This document shows positions 7,042 through 12,794 of a stretch of 12,819 bases of DNA, piece by piece. The position numbers and the translations under genes are program-made. Position 1 is the stretch's first letter. Every line of letters begins with the position of its first letter. Below the pieces are notes generated by a model. That model ran no database searches. It was not told where the DNA came from and saw only the letters and a list, made by a program, of their open reading frames with translations. The stretch comes from DHVE2 group archaeon (GTDB lineage Archaea; Thermoplasmatota; Thermoplasmata; Thermoplasmatales; Aciduliprofundaceae): NCBI GenBank assembly GCA_015522935.1, contig WALH01000037.1:1-12819 (forward strand). Direction: 5' to 3'.

Positions 7042-7754
7042 TTTTTACCACCTCTGAGCCAGAGATACGCAATGATAAACACAACTACAAATATAATTAT
7101 TCCCACACAGATAAACATGCTTTTGTTGATTATTTCAAAGGAGAATATGGCAAAATATGATGCCACAGCTATGAGGAAACATCCAAAAAGTGAGCCGAAA
7201 ATTATGGAATAAAACACCTTGCGGGGATCCATTCCCAAAACCCTACCGATGACCGTGGCGCCCACAGCACCCGACCCCTGAAAAGGAAAGGCTACAAACA
7301 GTGCGAGACCCGTGTATGCCAAGTCACTCAAATATCGATGCTTCCTCCACTTCTTCGCCCCAATCTCCTCCAACTTTCGAACGTATGTGCCCAAAAAAGG
7401 AATCAGTTTGATTAAATCCCAGTTCCACATCATCCACAATCCGACGAAAGCATCTACGAATGCTATGGACACAGCTGTTATAACTATACTCATCAATCCG
7501 AAATGCCCTTTGAGAAGGAAAATCCCAGCGGGAACCATACTTTCCTTTCCAGCGGGGGGAATGAGATAAAGAAAAGTTATCATTATGAACTGCCAGTTTA
7601 GATTCGGGGGGAAGATTAAAAAAATGATAAGAATAAAAATTCCGTAGAGAGCCCAAGGAAAGAAAAAGTAGAATACCGTTTTCCATGATTTAAGCTCATG
7701 GGCAAATGGTTTTATTGCTCTGACTTCATCCATCAATCTTTTTGCGAGCTTCAA
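7038..7754 (-). CDS. Small multi-pass membrane protein, Sm_multidrug_ex (COG2426) type
   Basis: A 238-residue membrane protein with about six hydrophobic segments: roughly 26-48, 55-80, 86-110, 145-172, 180-205 and 212-234. Two motifs place it in the family called putative small multi-drug export protein, related in layout to DedA: IPPAGKESMVPAGIFL (65-80) and FPFQGSGAVGATVIGRVLGM (156-175), the latter like the P-x-x-G-x-G-A-x-x-G-A helix-break of that family. The name is historical; transport of drugs has not been shown, and a membrane-lipid role is equally possible. The start is a TTG at 7754 that overlaps the fibrillarin stop codon (TTGA). GGTGAT a few bases upstream supports it over the internal ATG at 7733. 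The 3' end overlaps the epimerase start by four bases, so these genes are translated as one operon. Confidence 0.75.
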   Translation of the reverse strand: MKLAKRLMDEVRAIKPFAHELKSWKTVFYFFFPWALYGIFILIIFLIFPPNLNWQFIMITFLYLIPPAGKESMVPAGIFLLKGHFGLMSIVITAVSIAFVDAFVGLWMMWNWDLIKLIPFLGTYVRKLEEIGAKKWRKHRYLSDLAYTGLALFVAFPFQGSGAVGATVIGRVLGMDPRKVFYSIIFGSLFGCFLIAVASYFAIFSFEIINKSMFICVGIIIFVVVFIIAYLWLRGGKK

Positions 7755-8386
7755 GGAATCACCACTATGGCGTAGTGATCATTCTGATATTTTGAAATGT
7801 TGATTATTTCTGAGATTTTGAAGTGGTCTTCAAGAACTTTTCTGCTATCCTTCAACACATCCTTTGGCTTCTTGCGCATATCTATTGTTCTGGTTTTCAG
7901 CATGAGAAACCCGTATTTCGGATTGTAAAATTTCATATTCCTGATGAATATTTGAACCTGATCCCTCTGTGATACGTCCTGATAAATCACATCTGGATGT
8001 TTTACAAATATGGCGTACTTTTCCGGGTATCTGGCATCTTCCAAGATTGGGATTATATTATTTCTTTTCTCTGCTAAATGAATCAAAGAATGCATGGATA
8101 TTGGAGAAATTTCAATGCCCCATACCAAATCAGCTATATCTGATACATGGCTCAGTGTGGTTCCCGTGGCAGCCCCTAAATATAGAACCCGTGAGTTCTT
8201 AAATGGGAAATTCTTTAAACCGAGATGCATTGCAGCCGATAATTTACTCCTTGACGGAGGCCAATGGCGGTAGAACCACTTTCCCTCGTGAATAATCTTC
8301 TCACCGTAAACACTTTCCCTGTATGTGGTTTTAGTGTAATAACCTCTTCCGTCCGTGTAAACTCCTTCGTACTTGGATTTTTTCAT
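7751..8386 (-). CDS. flpA: Fibrillarin-like rRNA/tRNA 2'-O-methyltransferase FlpA
   Basis: A 211-residue S-adenosylmethionine enzyme, the catalytic subunit of archaeal C/D box RNPs that methylate ribose 2'-OH groups in rRNA and tRNA at guide-chosen sites. Signature blocks: GEKWFYR-like RHWPPSRSKLSAA (40-52), the SAM loop VLYLGAATGTTLSHVSDI (67-84), GIEISPISM (90-98), DARYPEKY (117-124), VIYQDVSQRDQ (133-143, usually Y-x-DVAQP-x-Q), GFLMLKTRTID (159-169) and a C-terminal HYAIVV. The length is normal. It heads the three-gene unit and has a TATA element about 28 bp before the ATG, so it is probably leaderless. In many archaea it sits next to nop5, its partner, but nop5 is not in this window. The function is sure at family level. 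The DVSQRDQ changes are small. Confidence 0.93.
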   Translation of the reverse strand: MKKSKYEGVYTDGRGYYTKTTYRESVYGEKIIHEGKWFYRHWPPSRSKLSAAMHLGLKNFPFKNSRVLYLGAATGTTLSHVSDIADLVWGIEISPISMHSLIHLAEKRNNIIPILEDARYPEKYAIFVKHPDVIYQDVSQRDQVQIFIRNMKFYNPKYGFLMLKTRTIDMRKKPKDVLKDSRKVLEDHFKISEIINISKYQNDHYAIVVIP

Positions 8387-8408
8387 CTTGGAATATTGTG
8401 GCAGAGAT

Positions 8409-8419
8409 ATTTAAATTTA
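8409..8419 (-). promoter_or_regulatory. TATA box of flpA
   Basis: The minus-strand reading TAAATTTAAAT is centred near 8414, about 28 bp before the flpA ATG at 8386. No Shine-Dalgarno precedes the ATG, consistent with a leaderless mRNA. Confidence 0.55.
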
Positions 8420-8488
8420 ATCCTCCTATGAATGAGTTGTAAAGCATAAACAATGAAAGCTTAAATAACCATCTAAATTTATTAAATT

Positions 8489-8501
8489 AAAAGAAAAAAG
8501 A
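8489..8501 (-). terminator. Oligo-T terminator of glutamate dehydrogenase gene
   Basis: On the minus strand the bases just after the gdhA stop read TCTTTTTTCTTTT. Archaeal RNA polymerase terminates at such T tracts. The 119-base spacer 8387-8505 holds this tract and the flpA promoter; I see no other gene in it. Confidence 0.55.
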
Positions 8502-8505
8502 GGGT

Positions 8506-9876
8506 TTAGTAGATACCCTGATCGATCATGGAATCTGCAACCTTCACGAAGCCGCCAATATTCGATCCAAGAAGCAGATTTGTTGGTTTGTCGTATTTCT
8601 CTGCGTACTTCAGCCCTATACTGAATATGTTCCTCATTATTCCCTGTAGCTTGCGATCCACTTCCTCTGCGGTCCAGTATGTGAACTGTGCATTCTGGCT
8701 CATTTCAAGACCACTTACAGCGACTCCTCCTGCATTTGCAGCCTTTGCAGGTCCGAATAGTATATCGTTCTCGAAGTACTTGTTTATTGCATCAAGCGTA
8801 GAAGGCATGTTAGCACCCTCAACCACAGCAATCAACCCAGAATCCAGCAGGAGCTTTGCGTCATTGCCATCAATTTCATTCTGTGTTGCGCTCGGGAATG
8901 CAATATGCACTTCTCCAGCCTCTTTGGCTGCAACTTCCCAAGCCTTCTTGCTAGGGAACCATGGCAGGTCAAATTTCTCAGCAACTTCCTGAAGACGGCC
9001 ATGCCTTATGGCCTTTGTCTCGTAAACCGCATTCCATATCTCGTTGTTTATTCCGTCGGGCAGGTGCATGGCGCCCTTGGAATCGGAGAGCGTTACAACT
9101 TTACCGCCATATTCTGTAACCTTTTTCGCAGCGAATTGAGCGACGTTTCCGCTTCCGGAAATTGCAACATTGTATCCCTTCAGATCTCTCTTGCCCTTGA
9201 ATTTCTTGAGCATCTCCATCAGGTAGTATGTTGCACCATAACCGGTTGCTTCAGGCCTTATCAGTGAGCCACCCCAGTTGAGTCCCTTGCCAGTGAGAAC
9301 GCCTTCCCAGCGATCCACTATCTTCTTGTAAGCGCCAAACAAATAGCCGATTTCCCTTGCACCTACACCTATATCCCCAGCAGGCACATCGGTGTTAGGA
9401 CCAATATGACGATACAGTTCCATCATGAAGTTCTCGCAGAATCTTCGTACTTCGGCATCGCTCTTTCCATGTGGATCAAAATCCGATCCTCCCTTGGCGC
9501 CTCCCATTGGTATTCCGGTGAGGGCATTCTTGAAAATCTGCTCAAATCCCAAGAATTTAAGCGTTCCAAGCGTTACCGTGGGGTGGAATCTCAAACCTCC
9601 CTTATAAGGGCCAATTGCACTGTTAAAATTCACTCTGAAGCCTTTGTTTACATGAATCTCACCGTTATCATCTTCCCAAGTTACACGGAACAAGATTGTG
9701 CGCTCAGGTTCCACAATTCTCTCTAAAATCTTATTCTTCATGTACTTGGGTTCCTTATCGAGCACTGGAACTAAGGTGCGCAGAACCTCTGTCACAGCTT
9801 GATGAAACTCCGGTTCCGCTGGGTTCTTCGCCTTCACATTTTCGATTACATTTTCTACATACTCTTTTGCATTCAT
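8506..9876 (-). CDS. gdhA: NADP-type glutamate dehydrogenase (bacterial-style, class I hexameric)
   Basis: A 456-residue enzyme that makes glutamate from 2-oxoglutarate and ammonium. Catalytic and substrate motifs: KGGLRFHP (92-99), PMGGAKGGSDFDP (123-135, catalytic Lys128), PAGDIGVGAREIGYLFG (165-181, Asp168), the dinucleotide loop GSGNVAQFAA (241-250) and SDSKGAM (264-270), then EGANMP (353-358) and NAGGVAVSGLEMSQN (381-395). The length and these blocks match the approximately 450-residue GdhA of bacteria and fungi, not the approximately 420-residue enzyme common in hyperthermophilic archaea, so an origin by transfer is likely but was not tested. The SDSKG after the second strand fits NADP use, by family knowledge. 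The ATG at 9876 has a perfect AAGGAGGT (9890-9883) six bases upstream, unlike most genes here, which suggests strong expression. Confidence 0.94.
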   Translation of the reverse strand: MNAKEYVENVIENVKAKNPAEPEFHQAVTEVLRTLVPVLDKEPKYMKNKILERIVEPERTILFRVTWEDDNGEIHVNKGFRVNFNSAIGPYKGGLRFHPTVTLGTLKFLGFEQIFKNALTGIPMGGAKGGSDFDPHGKSDAEVRRFCENFMMELYRHIGPNTDVPAGDIGVGAREIGYLFGAYKKIVDRWEGVLTGKGLNWGGSLIRPEATGYGATYYLMEMLKKFKGKRDLKGYNVAISGSGNVAQFAAKKVTEYGGKVVTLSDSKGAMHLPDGINNEIWNAVYETKAIRHGRLQEVAEKFDLPWFPSKKAWEVAAKEAGEVHIAFPSATQNEIDGNDAKLLLDSGLIAVVEGANMPSTLDAINKYFENDILFGPAKAANAGGVAVSGLEMSQNAQFTYWTAEEVDRKLQGIMRNIFSIGLKYAEKYDKPTNLLLGSNIGGFVKVADSMIDQGIY

Positions 9877-9921
9877 TTTATTACCTCCTTTGCCTTATTG
9901 GCGAGGGGAGAATGCTTTTTA

Positions 9922-9934
9922 GAATATTAATCTT
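9922..9934 (-). promoter_or_regulatory. Probable TATA box of gdhA
   Basis: The minus-strand reading AAGATTAATATTC lies upstream of the gdhA leader and predicts transcription start near 9900, giving a leader of about 25 bases that includes the AAGGAGGT ribosome site. Confidence 0.4.
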
Positions 9935-9938
9935 TGCT

Positions 9939-9962
9939 GTCAAATTTTCATCATTTTTTGAC
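9939..9962. promoter_or_regulatory. Dyad GTCAAA-N12-TTTGAC upstream of the gdhA promoter
   Basis: A perfect 6-bp inverted repeat (9939-9944 and 9957-9962) with a 12-bp A/T-rich centre sits immediately upstream of the proposed gdhA TATA box. Its right arm overlaps a second dyad, TTGACGA-aaa-TCGTGAA (9958-9974, six of seven pairs). Nitrogen genes in archaea are often controlled by Lrp/AsnC-type or other dimeric regulators, so an operator is plausible. The regulator is unknown. Confidence 0.35.
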
Positions 9963-10042
9963 GAAAATCGTGAAATAAAATAAGAGCTGCTATTTTCAGA
10001 TTTTTCCCTCTTTTAATTATAAATACTGTTACAATTATACTA

Positions 10043-10064
10043 CCAATTTTTTCAATGAGATTGG
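10043..10064. promoter_or_regulatory. Dyad CCAAT-N12-ATTGG upstream of pcc1
   Basis: A 5-bp perfect inverted repeat with a 12-bp spacer that ends ten bases before the pcc1 TATA box. Its position fits an operator or activator site, but five base pairs in A/T-rich DNA is weak evidence. The rest of 9877-10100 is A/T-rich spacer with no gene seen. Confidence 0.2.
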
Positions 10065-10071
10065 CAAAATC

Positions 10072-10080
10072 TCTTTATAT
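10072..10080 (+). promoter_or_regulatory. TATA box of the pcc1-pfdB unit
   Basis: TCTTTATAT is centred about 24 bp before the GTG at 10101. This places transcription start at the GTG itself and so picks that codon as a leaderless start. Confidence 0.6.
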
Positions 10081-10100
10081 CTTGATGCAATAGCGAATTT

Positions 10101-10373
10101 GTGCATAGCATAACTATATCCATTGATATACCGAAAGGACTCCGTCATATGGTTTATAGAGCCCTGAAAGTTGAAAGTGGGCATGAAATACCCCGTACTA
10201 AGGTGAAAATGAAATCAAAAGACGGGTTCGAAATGGTTATATATGGTGAGGATGTGCATGCTCTGAGAGCAGCCATAAACTCGTATCTGAGATGGCTGGA
10301 TCTTGCAATTAATATTGCGGAGGTGATTGAAGATGGCAATAAGTCTGACTCCCATGCTCCAGCAGAAAATTGA
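10101..10373 (+). CDS. pcc1: KEOPS complex subunit Pcc1
   Basis: A 90-residue protein matching archaeal Pcc1, the dimerising subunit of KEOPS, which with Kae1, Bud32 and Cgi121 makes N6-threonylcarbamoyl-adenosine at position 37 of ANN-decoding tRNAs. The fold is readable: strand 1 (ITISIDIP), helix (LRHMVYRALKVE, 14-25), then two strands (TKVKMKSKDGF, EMVIYGED) and the signature second helix HALRAAINSYLRWLDLAINIAEVIE (53-77), close to the family's L-R-A-x-x-N-S-x-L-R pattern. The start is GTG, leaderless, chosen by the TATA distance. The C-terminal residues 78-90 are encoded in the overlap with prefoldin beta. Pcc1 next to prefoldin beta is a known archaeal neighbourhood, which supports both calls. 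The rpl37Ae and rpoP genes that often precede it are absent here. Confidence 0.85.
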   Translation: MHSITISIDIPKGLRHMVYRALKVESGHEIPRTKVKMKSKDGFEMVIYGEDVHALRAAINSYLRWLDLAINIAEVIEDGNKSDSHAPAEN

Positions 10374-10689
10374 ACAGGCGCAAAGACTGCAAAGCGAGCT
10401 TGAGACTATAGTGACGCAGAGGTATCAGCTTGAAGTCTCGCTTAAGGAAGTTGAGAAGAGCCTTGAAGAATTAGAGAACTTATCTGAGGACGCACCCATA
10501 TACAAAAGTGTTGGCTCAATTTTGGTTCAGGTGGAGAGTAGGGATAAAATAAAGAAAGAATTAGAAGAAAAGAAGGAGACCTTGGAACTGAGAATAAAGA
10601 CTGTTACGAAACAGCAGGAACTTCTGGAGAAGAAATTGAAAGAGATACAGGATGAGTTAGCGAAGTACACAGCACAACAGTCGGGATGA
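10333..10689 (+). CDS. pfdB: Prefoldin beta subunit
   Basis: A 118-residue subunit of the jellyfish-shaped archaeal prefoldin (two alpha, four beta), a cytosolic holdase that passes unfolded proteins to the thermosome. Residues about 8-52 and 68-112 are long heptad-rich helices that pair as a coiled coil. Between them YKSVGSILVQVES (57-69) supplies the beta hairpin that builds the hexamer body. The length is typical for beta, without the extra hairpin of alpha. The ATG at 10333 is chosen because GGAGGTGA (10319-10326) lies six bases before it. The TTG at 10327 would touch that site. The gene overlaps the end of pcc1 by 41 bases in another frame, so coupled translation is likely. Confidence 0.92.
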   Translation: MAISLTPMLQQKIEQAQRLQSELETIVTQRYQLEVSLKEVEKSLEELENLSEDAPIYKSVGSILVQVESRDKIKKELEEKKETLELRIKTVTKQQELLEKKLKEIQDELAKYTAQQSG

Positions 10690-10693
10690 TATA

Positions 10694-10725
10694 GTAAACC
10701 AAAATTTTAAGGTGGTTTACCTTTT
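10694..10725 (+). promoter_or_regulatory. Perfect 8-bp dyad followed by T run: pfdB terminator or hsdM operator
   Basis: GTAAACCA (10694-10701) and TGGTTTAC (10713-10720) are exact reverse complements around an 11-base loop, and CTTTTT follows at once. It lies five bases after the pfdB stop codon and about 15 bp before the hsdM TATA box. As RNA it is a hairpin plus T run that could end the pfdB transcript. As DNA it is a dyad in the right place to control hsdM. The sequence alone does not decide between them. Confidence 0.5.
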
Positions 10726-10734
10726 TCCACAAAA

Positions 10735-10743
10735 TTTAAATAC
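10735..10743 (+). promoter_or_regulatory. TATA box of hsdM
   Basis: TTTAAATAC is centred about 24 bp before the ATG at 10763, pointing to a leaderless message. GCGGTGAT (10748-10755) nearby is too far upstream to be an ideal ribosome site. Confidence 0.5.
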
Positions 10744-10762
10744 TGAGCGGTGATAACTATTT

Positions 10763-12478
10763 ATGAGTTTAAAGAGATGGATTCGGAGGAGGTACGAATA
10801 TCTCCTTGAGAATTTTGGTGATGAAGAATTTGGGCGTGAAGATGCGTATAAAATTTTGAATGAGAAATTTCACGATGAGATTGAGGAAGTATCCAGAATA
10901 CTCTCCGATATCAAGAAGGAGGGGCTTTTAAAAGAGAGGGTGGATATTGCCGATAGAAGAGTGAAAATATACCGTCTGATAAGAAAAGGTAAAGATTTCA
11001 CACGGGGAGATTTGGAGGGACTTCTGAAAAAAGCAGCGGATCTAATCAGGACTCGGGTAGATTACAAGTTCATTTTGATTCTTCTTTTCCTGAAGAGGGC
11101 CAGTGATAAGTGGATGGAAGAATACGGAAAAAAAGTGGAAGAATTGGTTGAAGAGGGAATACCCGAGAAAATAGCCAGAGAGGAGGCAAAGAATCCAGAT
11201 TACCATTCCTTCGCCATACCCCATGAGTATCTCTATGATGAGATAAGAAAAGATGTAAATAAATTGCCTGAGAAACTGAGCAACACGATAAAGAAAATTG
11301 CCGAGTTGAATCCTGAGTTGAGAGGCGTGTTTGATTCTGTGGAGTTCATATCATTCACAACCAACAGGGAAAATCTCCATATTCTTCATCAGTTGGTGGA
11401 AATATTCAGCCGAATAGATTTGGGAGGTGTATCCTCCGATATTTTAGGAGATGCCTACGAATGGGTCTTGAGGTATTTTGCTCCACAGAAGGCGAAGGAG
11501 GGTGAAGTTTACACTCCGAGGGAAGTTGTCAAATTGCTGGTGAGAATAGTGGACCCGAAGCCTGGAGATGAGGTTTACGATCCCGCTGCCGGTTCTGGAG
11601 GCATGCTTATAGAATCCTACAGGTATGTGAAGGAAAATTACGGGGAGAAGGTGAGAAAACTATTTTTATTTGGGCAGGAATACAATCAGACCACTTACGG
11701 GCTTTGCAAGATGAATCTTATTATCCATGATATAAAGAGTGCATATGTGGAACTTGGTGATTCGCTTCTCTATCCAAAATTTTTAGATATGGGAAAACCG
11801 AAGGTATTCAATGTGGTTATTGCAAATCCGCCATGGAATCAGGACGGCTATGCTGAGGAAAAATTAAAAACGGGAGAGTTCTGGAATGAGCGGTTTGAAT
11901 TTGGTTTTCCAACAAAGCAAAGTGCCGACTGGGCATGGATCCAGCATATGCTTTACTCCTCCAGCAGAATGGTGGGAGTGGTTATTGATAACGGCGCGTT
12001 GTTCCGCGGAGGAAGGGAGAAGAAAATAAGGGAGAAGATAGTGGATAAGGACTGGGTTGATGCGGTTATTTTACTTCCTGAGAAATTGTTCTACAATACT
12101 GGAGCACCTGGAGCCATAATAATTTTCAACAAGAAAAAAGAGGAGCGGAGAAAGGGAAAAATACTGTTCATTAATGCCTCGCAGGAATATGAGAAGCATC
12201 CAGATGTGCGTAAATTGAACATTTTGAGTGAGAAGAATATTGAGAAGATCGTGAAGGCTTACAGGAATTTCAAGAACGAGGATGGATTCGCGAGGGTCGT
12301 GGATTTGCAGGAAATCAGGGAGAACGATTACAATCTTAATGTAACGCTATACGCTTTCCCTGAGATTGAGGAGGAAGAGATAGATGTGGATAGGGAATGG
12401 GAGGAGATAAGGAAGATTGATAAGGAGATGCAGGAGGTGAACGATAAGATAGAGGAATATTTGAGGGTGATAAGGTGA
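10763..12478 (+). CDS. hsdM: Type I restriction-modification DNA methylase subunit HsdM with extra N-terminal winged-helix-like region
   Basis: A 571-residue N6-adenine DNA methyltransferase subunit. The usual HsdM N-terminal domain starts near residue 84 (LEGLLKKAADLI, then FLKRASDKW). The methylase core has GEVYTPREVVKLLV (247-260), SAM motif I DPAAGSGGM (273-281), and catalytic motif IV NPPW (355-358) in VVIANPPWNQ. The C-terminal helices 538-570 are those that normally contact HsdS. Residues 1-80 are extra: FGREDAYKILNEKF, a helix EIEEVSRILSDIKKEGLL and a basic wing-like KERVDIADRRVKIYRLIRKG resemble a winged helix. HsdM needs HsdS to choose its target, and HsdR to cut. Neither lies in the window, and the next 316 bases hold no room for them. 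It could be an orphan, a remnant, or work with distant subunits. All catalytic residues are intact. Confidence 0.9.
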   Translation: MSLKRWIRRRYEYLLENFGDEEFGREDAYKILNEKFHDEIEEVSRILSDIKKEGLLKERVDIADRRVKIYRLIRKGKDFTRGDLEGLLKKAADLIRTRVDYKFILILLFLKRASDKWMEEYGKKVEELVEEGIPEKIAREEAKNPDYHSFAIPHEYLYDEIRKDVNKLPEKLSNTIKKIAELNPELRGVFDSVEFISFTTNRENLHILHQLVEIFSRIDLGGVSSDILGDAYEWVLRYFAPQKAKEGEVYTPREVVKLLVRIVDPKPGDEVYDPAAGSGGMLIESYRYVKENYGEKVRKLFLFGQEYNQTTYGLCKMNLIIHDIKSAYVELGDSLLYPKFLDMGKPKVFNVVIANPPWNQDGYAEEKLKTGEFWNERFEFGFPTKQSADWAWIQHMLYSSSRMVGVVIDNGALFRGGREKKIREKIVDKDWVDAVILLPEKLFYNTGAPGAIIIFNKKKEERRKGKILFINASQEYEKHPDVRKLNILSEKNIEKIVKAYRNFKNEDGFARVVDLQEIRENDYNLNVTLYAFPEIEEEEIDVDREWEEIRKIDKEMQEVNDKIEEYLRVIR

Positions 12479-12494
12479 GTGTACACCGAATTAT

Positions 12495-12527
12495 GCCTCA
12501 AAAACGCCTCAAAAATGTCTCAAAGAG
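12495..12527. repeat. Three 11-bp tandem near-repeats (GCCTCAAAAAC type)
   Basis: The units are GCCTCAAAAAC (12495-12505), GCCTCAAAAAT (12506-12516) and GTCTCAAAGAG (12517-12527). The 11-bp period is close to one DNA turn, so three copies would face the same side of the helix. A short reading frame of 15 codons (12493-12540) covers them, but I do not call it a gene. Confidence 0.5.
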
Positions 12528-12536
12528 GGTGAACAA

Positions 12537-12788
12537 ATGAAAAAATCTGAAAATAAAGGCGAACCCACGGCACGGGATGATGTGCACCATCCGGTACACA
12601 ACGCGAGCCGTGGACTTACCCGCCAGGGAGGTATAAATAGATTTAGATATAATACTTTTGGGAATGTTTTTGTTCAAGACTGCTTGTGTAGATATTTATC
12701 TCGAGTGTATTTTATGTTACCAATTACTTTACCAATTATGATCCGAAAAATTAATATAAATAGGAAGGTGATAAACATGGTTTGGTGA
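12537..12788 (+). CDS. Doubtful small ORF, unrecognised
   Basis: An 83-codon frame that opens with a good ribosome site (GAGGGTGA, 12525-12532, four bases before the ATG) 58 bases after hsdM. The first 40 residues are polar and basic (KKSENKGEPTARDDVHH..., GLTRQGGINRF). The rest is coded by strongly A/T-rich spacer that contains TATA boxes, and it looks like random translation. Its end overlaps the promoter and leader of the next gene. I recognise no family. It may be a broken gene whose first part survives, or the open frame may be an accident over a structured RNA. More likely not a gene as drawn. Confidence 0.15.
   Translation: MKKSENKGEPTARDDVHHPVHNASRGLTRQGGINRFRYNTFGNVFVQDCLCRYLSRVYFMLPITLPIMIRKININRKVINMVW
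12558..12624 (+). other. GC-rich foldable element, candidate structured RNA
   Basis: By my count 44 of 67 bases are G or C (66%) in a spacer that is otherwise very A/T-rich. It folds on paper as nested stems: GGCG (12558-12561) with CGCC (12621-12624), CCACGGC (12565-12571) with GCCGTGG (12607-12613), and an inner hairpin GGATG (12575-12579) with CATCC (12588-12592) around an 8-base loop. High G+C islands are a known mark of non-coding RNA genes in A/T-rich thermophiles. It is not a tRNA: I see no T-loop or acceptor pattern. No clear TATA box precedes it on the plus strand, so the strand is uncertain. Confidence 0.35.
12631..12640 (+). promoter_or_regulatory. TATA-like element after the GC-rich island
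   Basis: GTATAAATAG is a near-ideal archaeal TATA box seven bases after the foldable element. Transcription would begin near 12660, but nothing coding follows until 12795. It may give a long leader for the gene at 12795 or a small RNA. Confidence 0.4.
12717..12738. repeat. 10-bp direct repeat TTACCAATTA upstream of the last promoter
   Basis: Two exact copies, 12717-12726 and 12729-12738, begin 12 bp apart and end about 15 bp before the TATA box at 12753. The placement fits a double activator site. TACCAATT also occurs upstream of the pcc1 TATA box (10041-10048). Confidence 0.45.
12753..12762 (+). promoter_or_regulatory. TATA box of the last gene
   Basis: AATATAAATA is centred near 12757 and predicts a start of transcription near 12782. 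This is after the ATG of the tiny frame at 12778 and just before the GGTGAT ribosome site (12785-12790) of the gene at 12795. Confidence 0.55.
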
Positions 12789-12794
12789 TTCAAA

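Noticed and set aside
8528..9726. Several plus-strand open frames within gdhA
   Set aside because: They are antisense to a clear, complete enzyme gene and have no recognisable protein features.
10327..10332. TTG start for prefoldin beta two codons before the ATG
   Set aside because: It directly abuts the GGAGGTGA site, leaving no spacing; the ATG at 10333 has the right distance.
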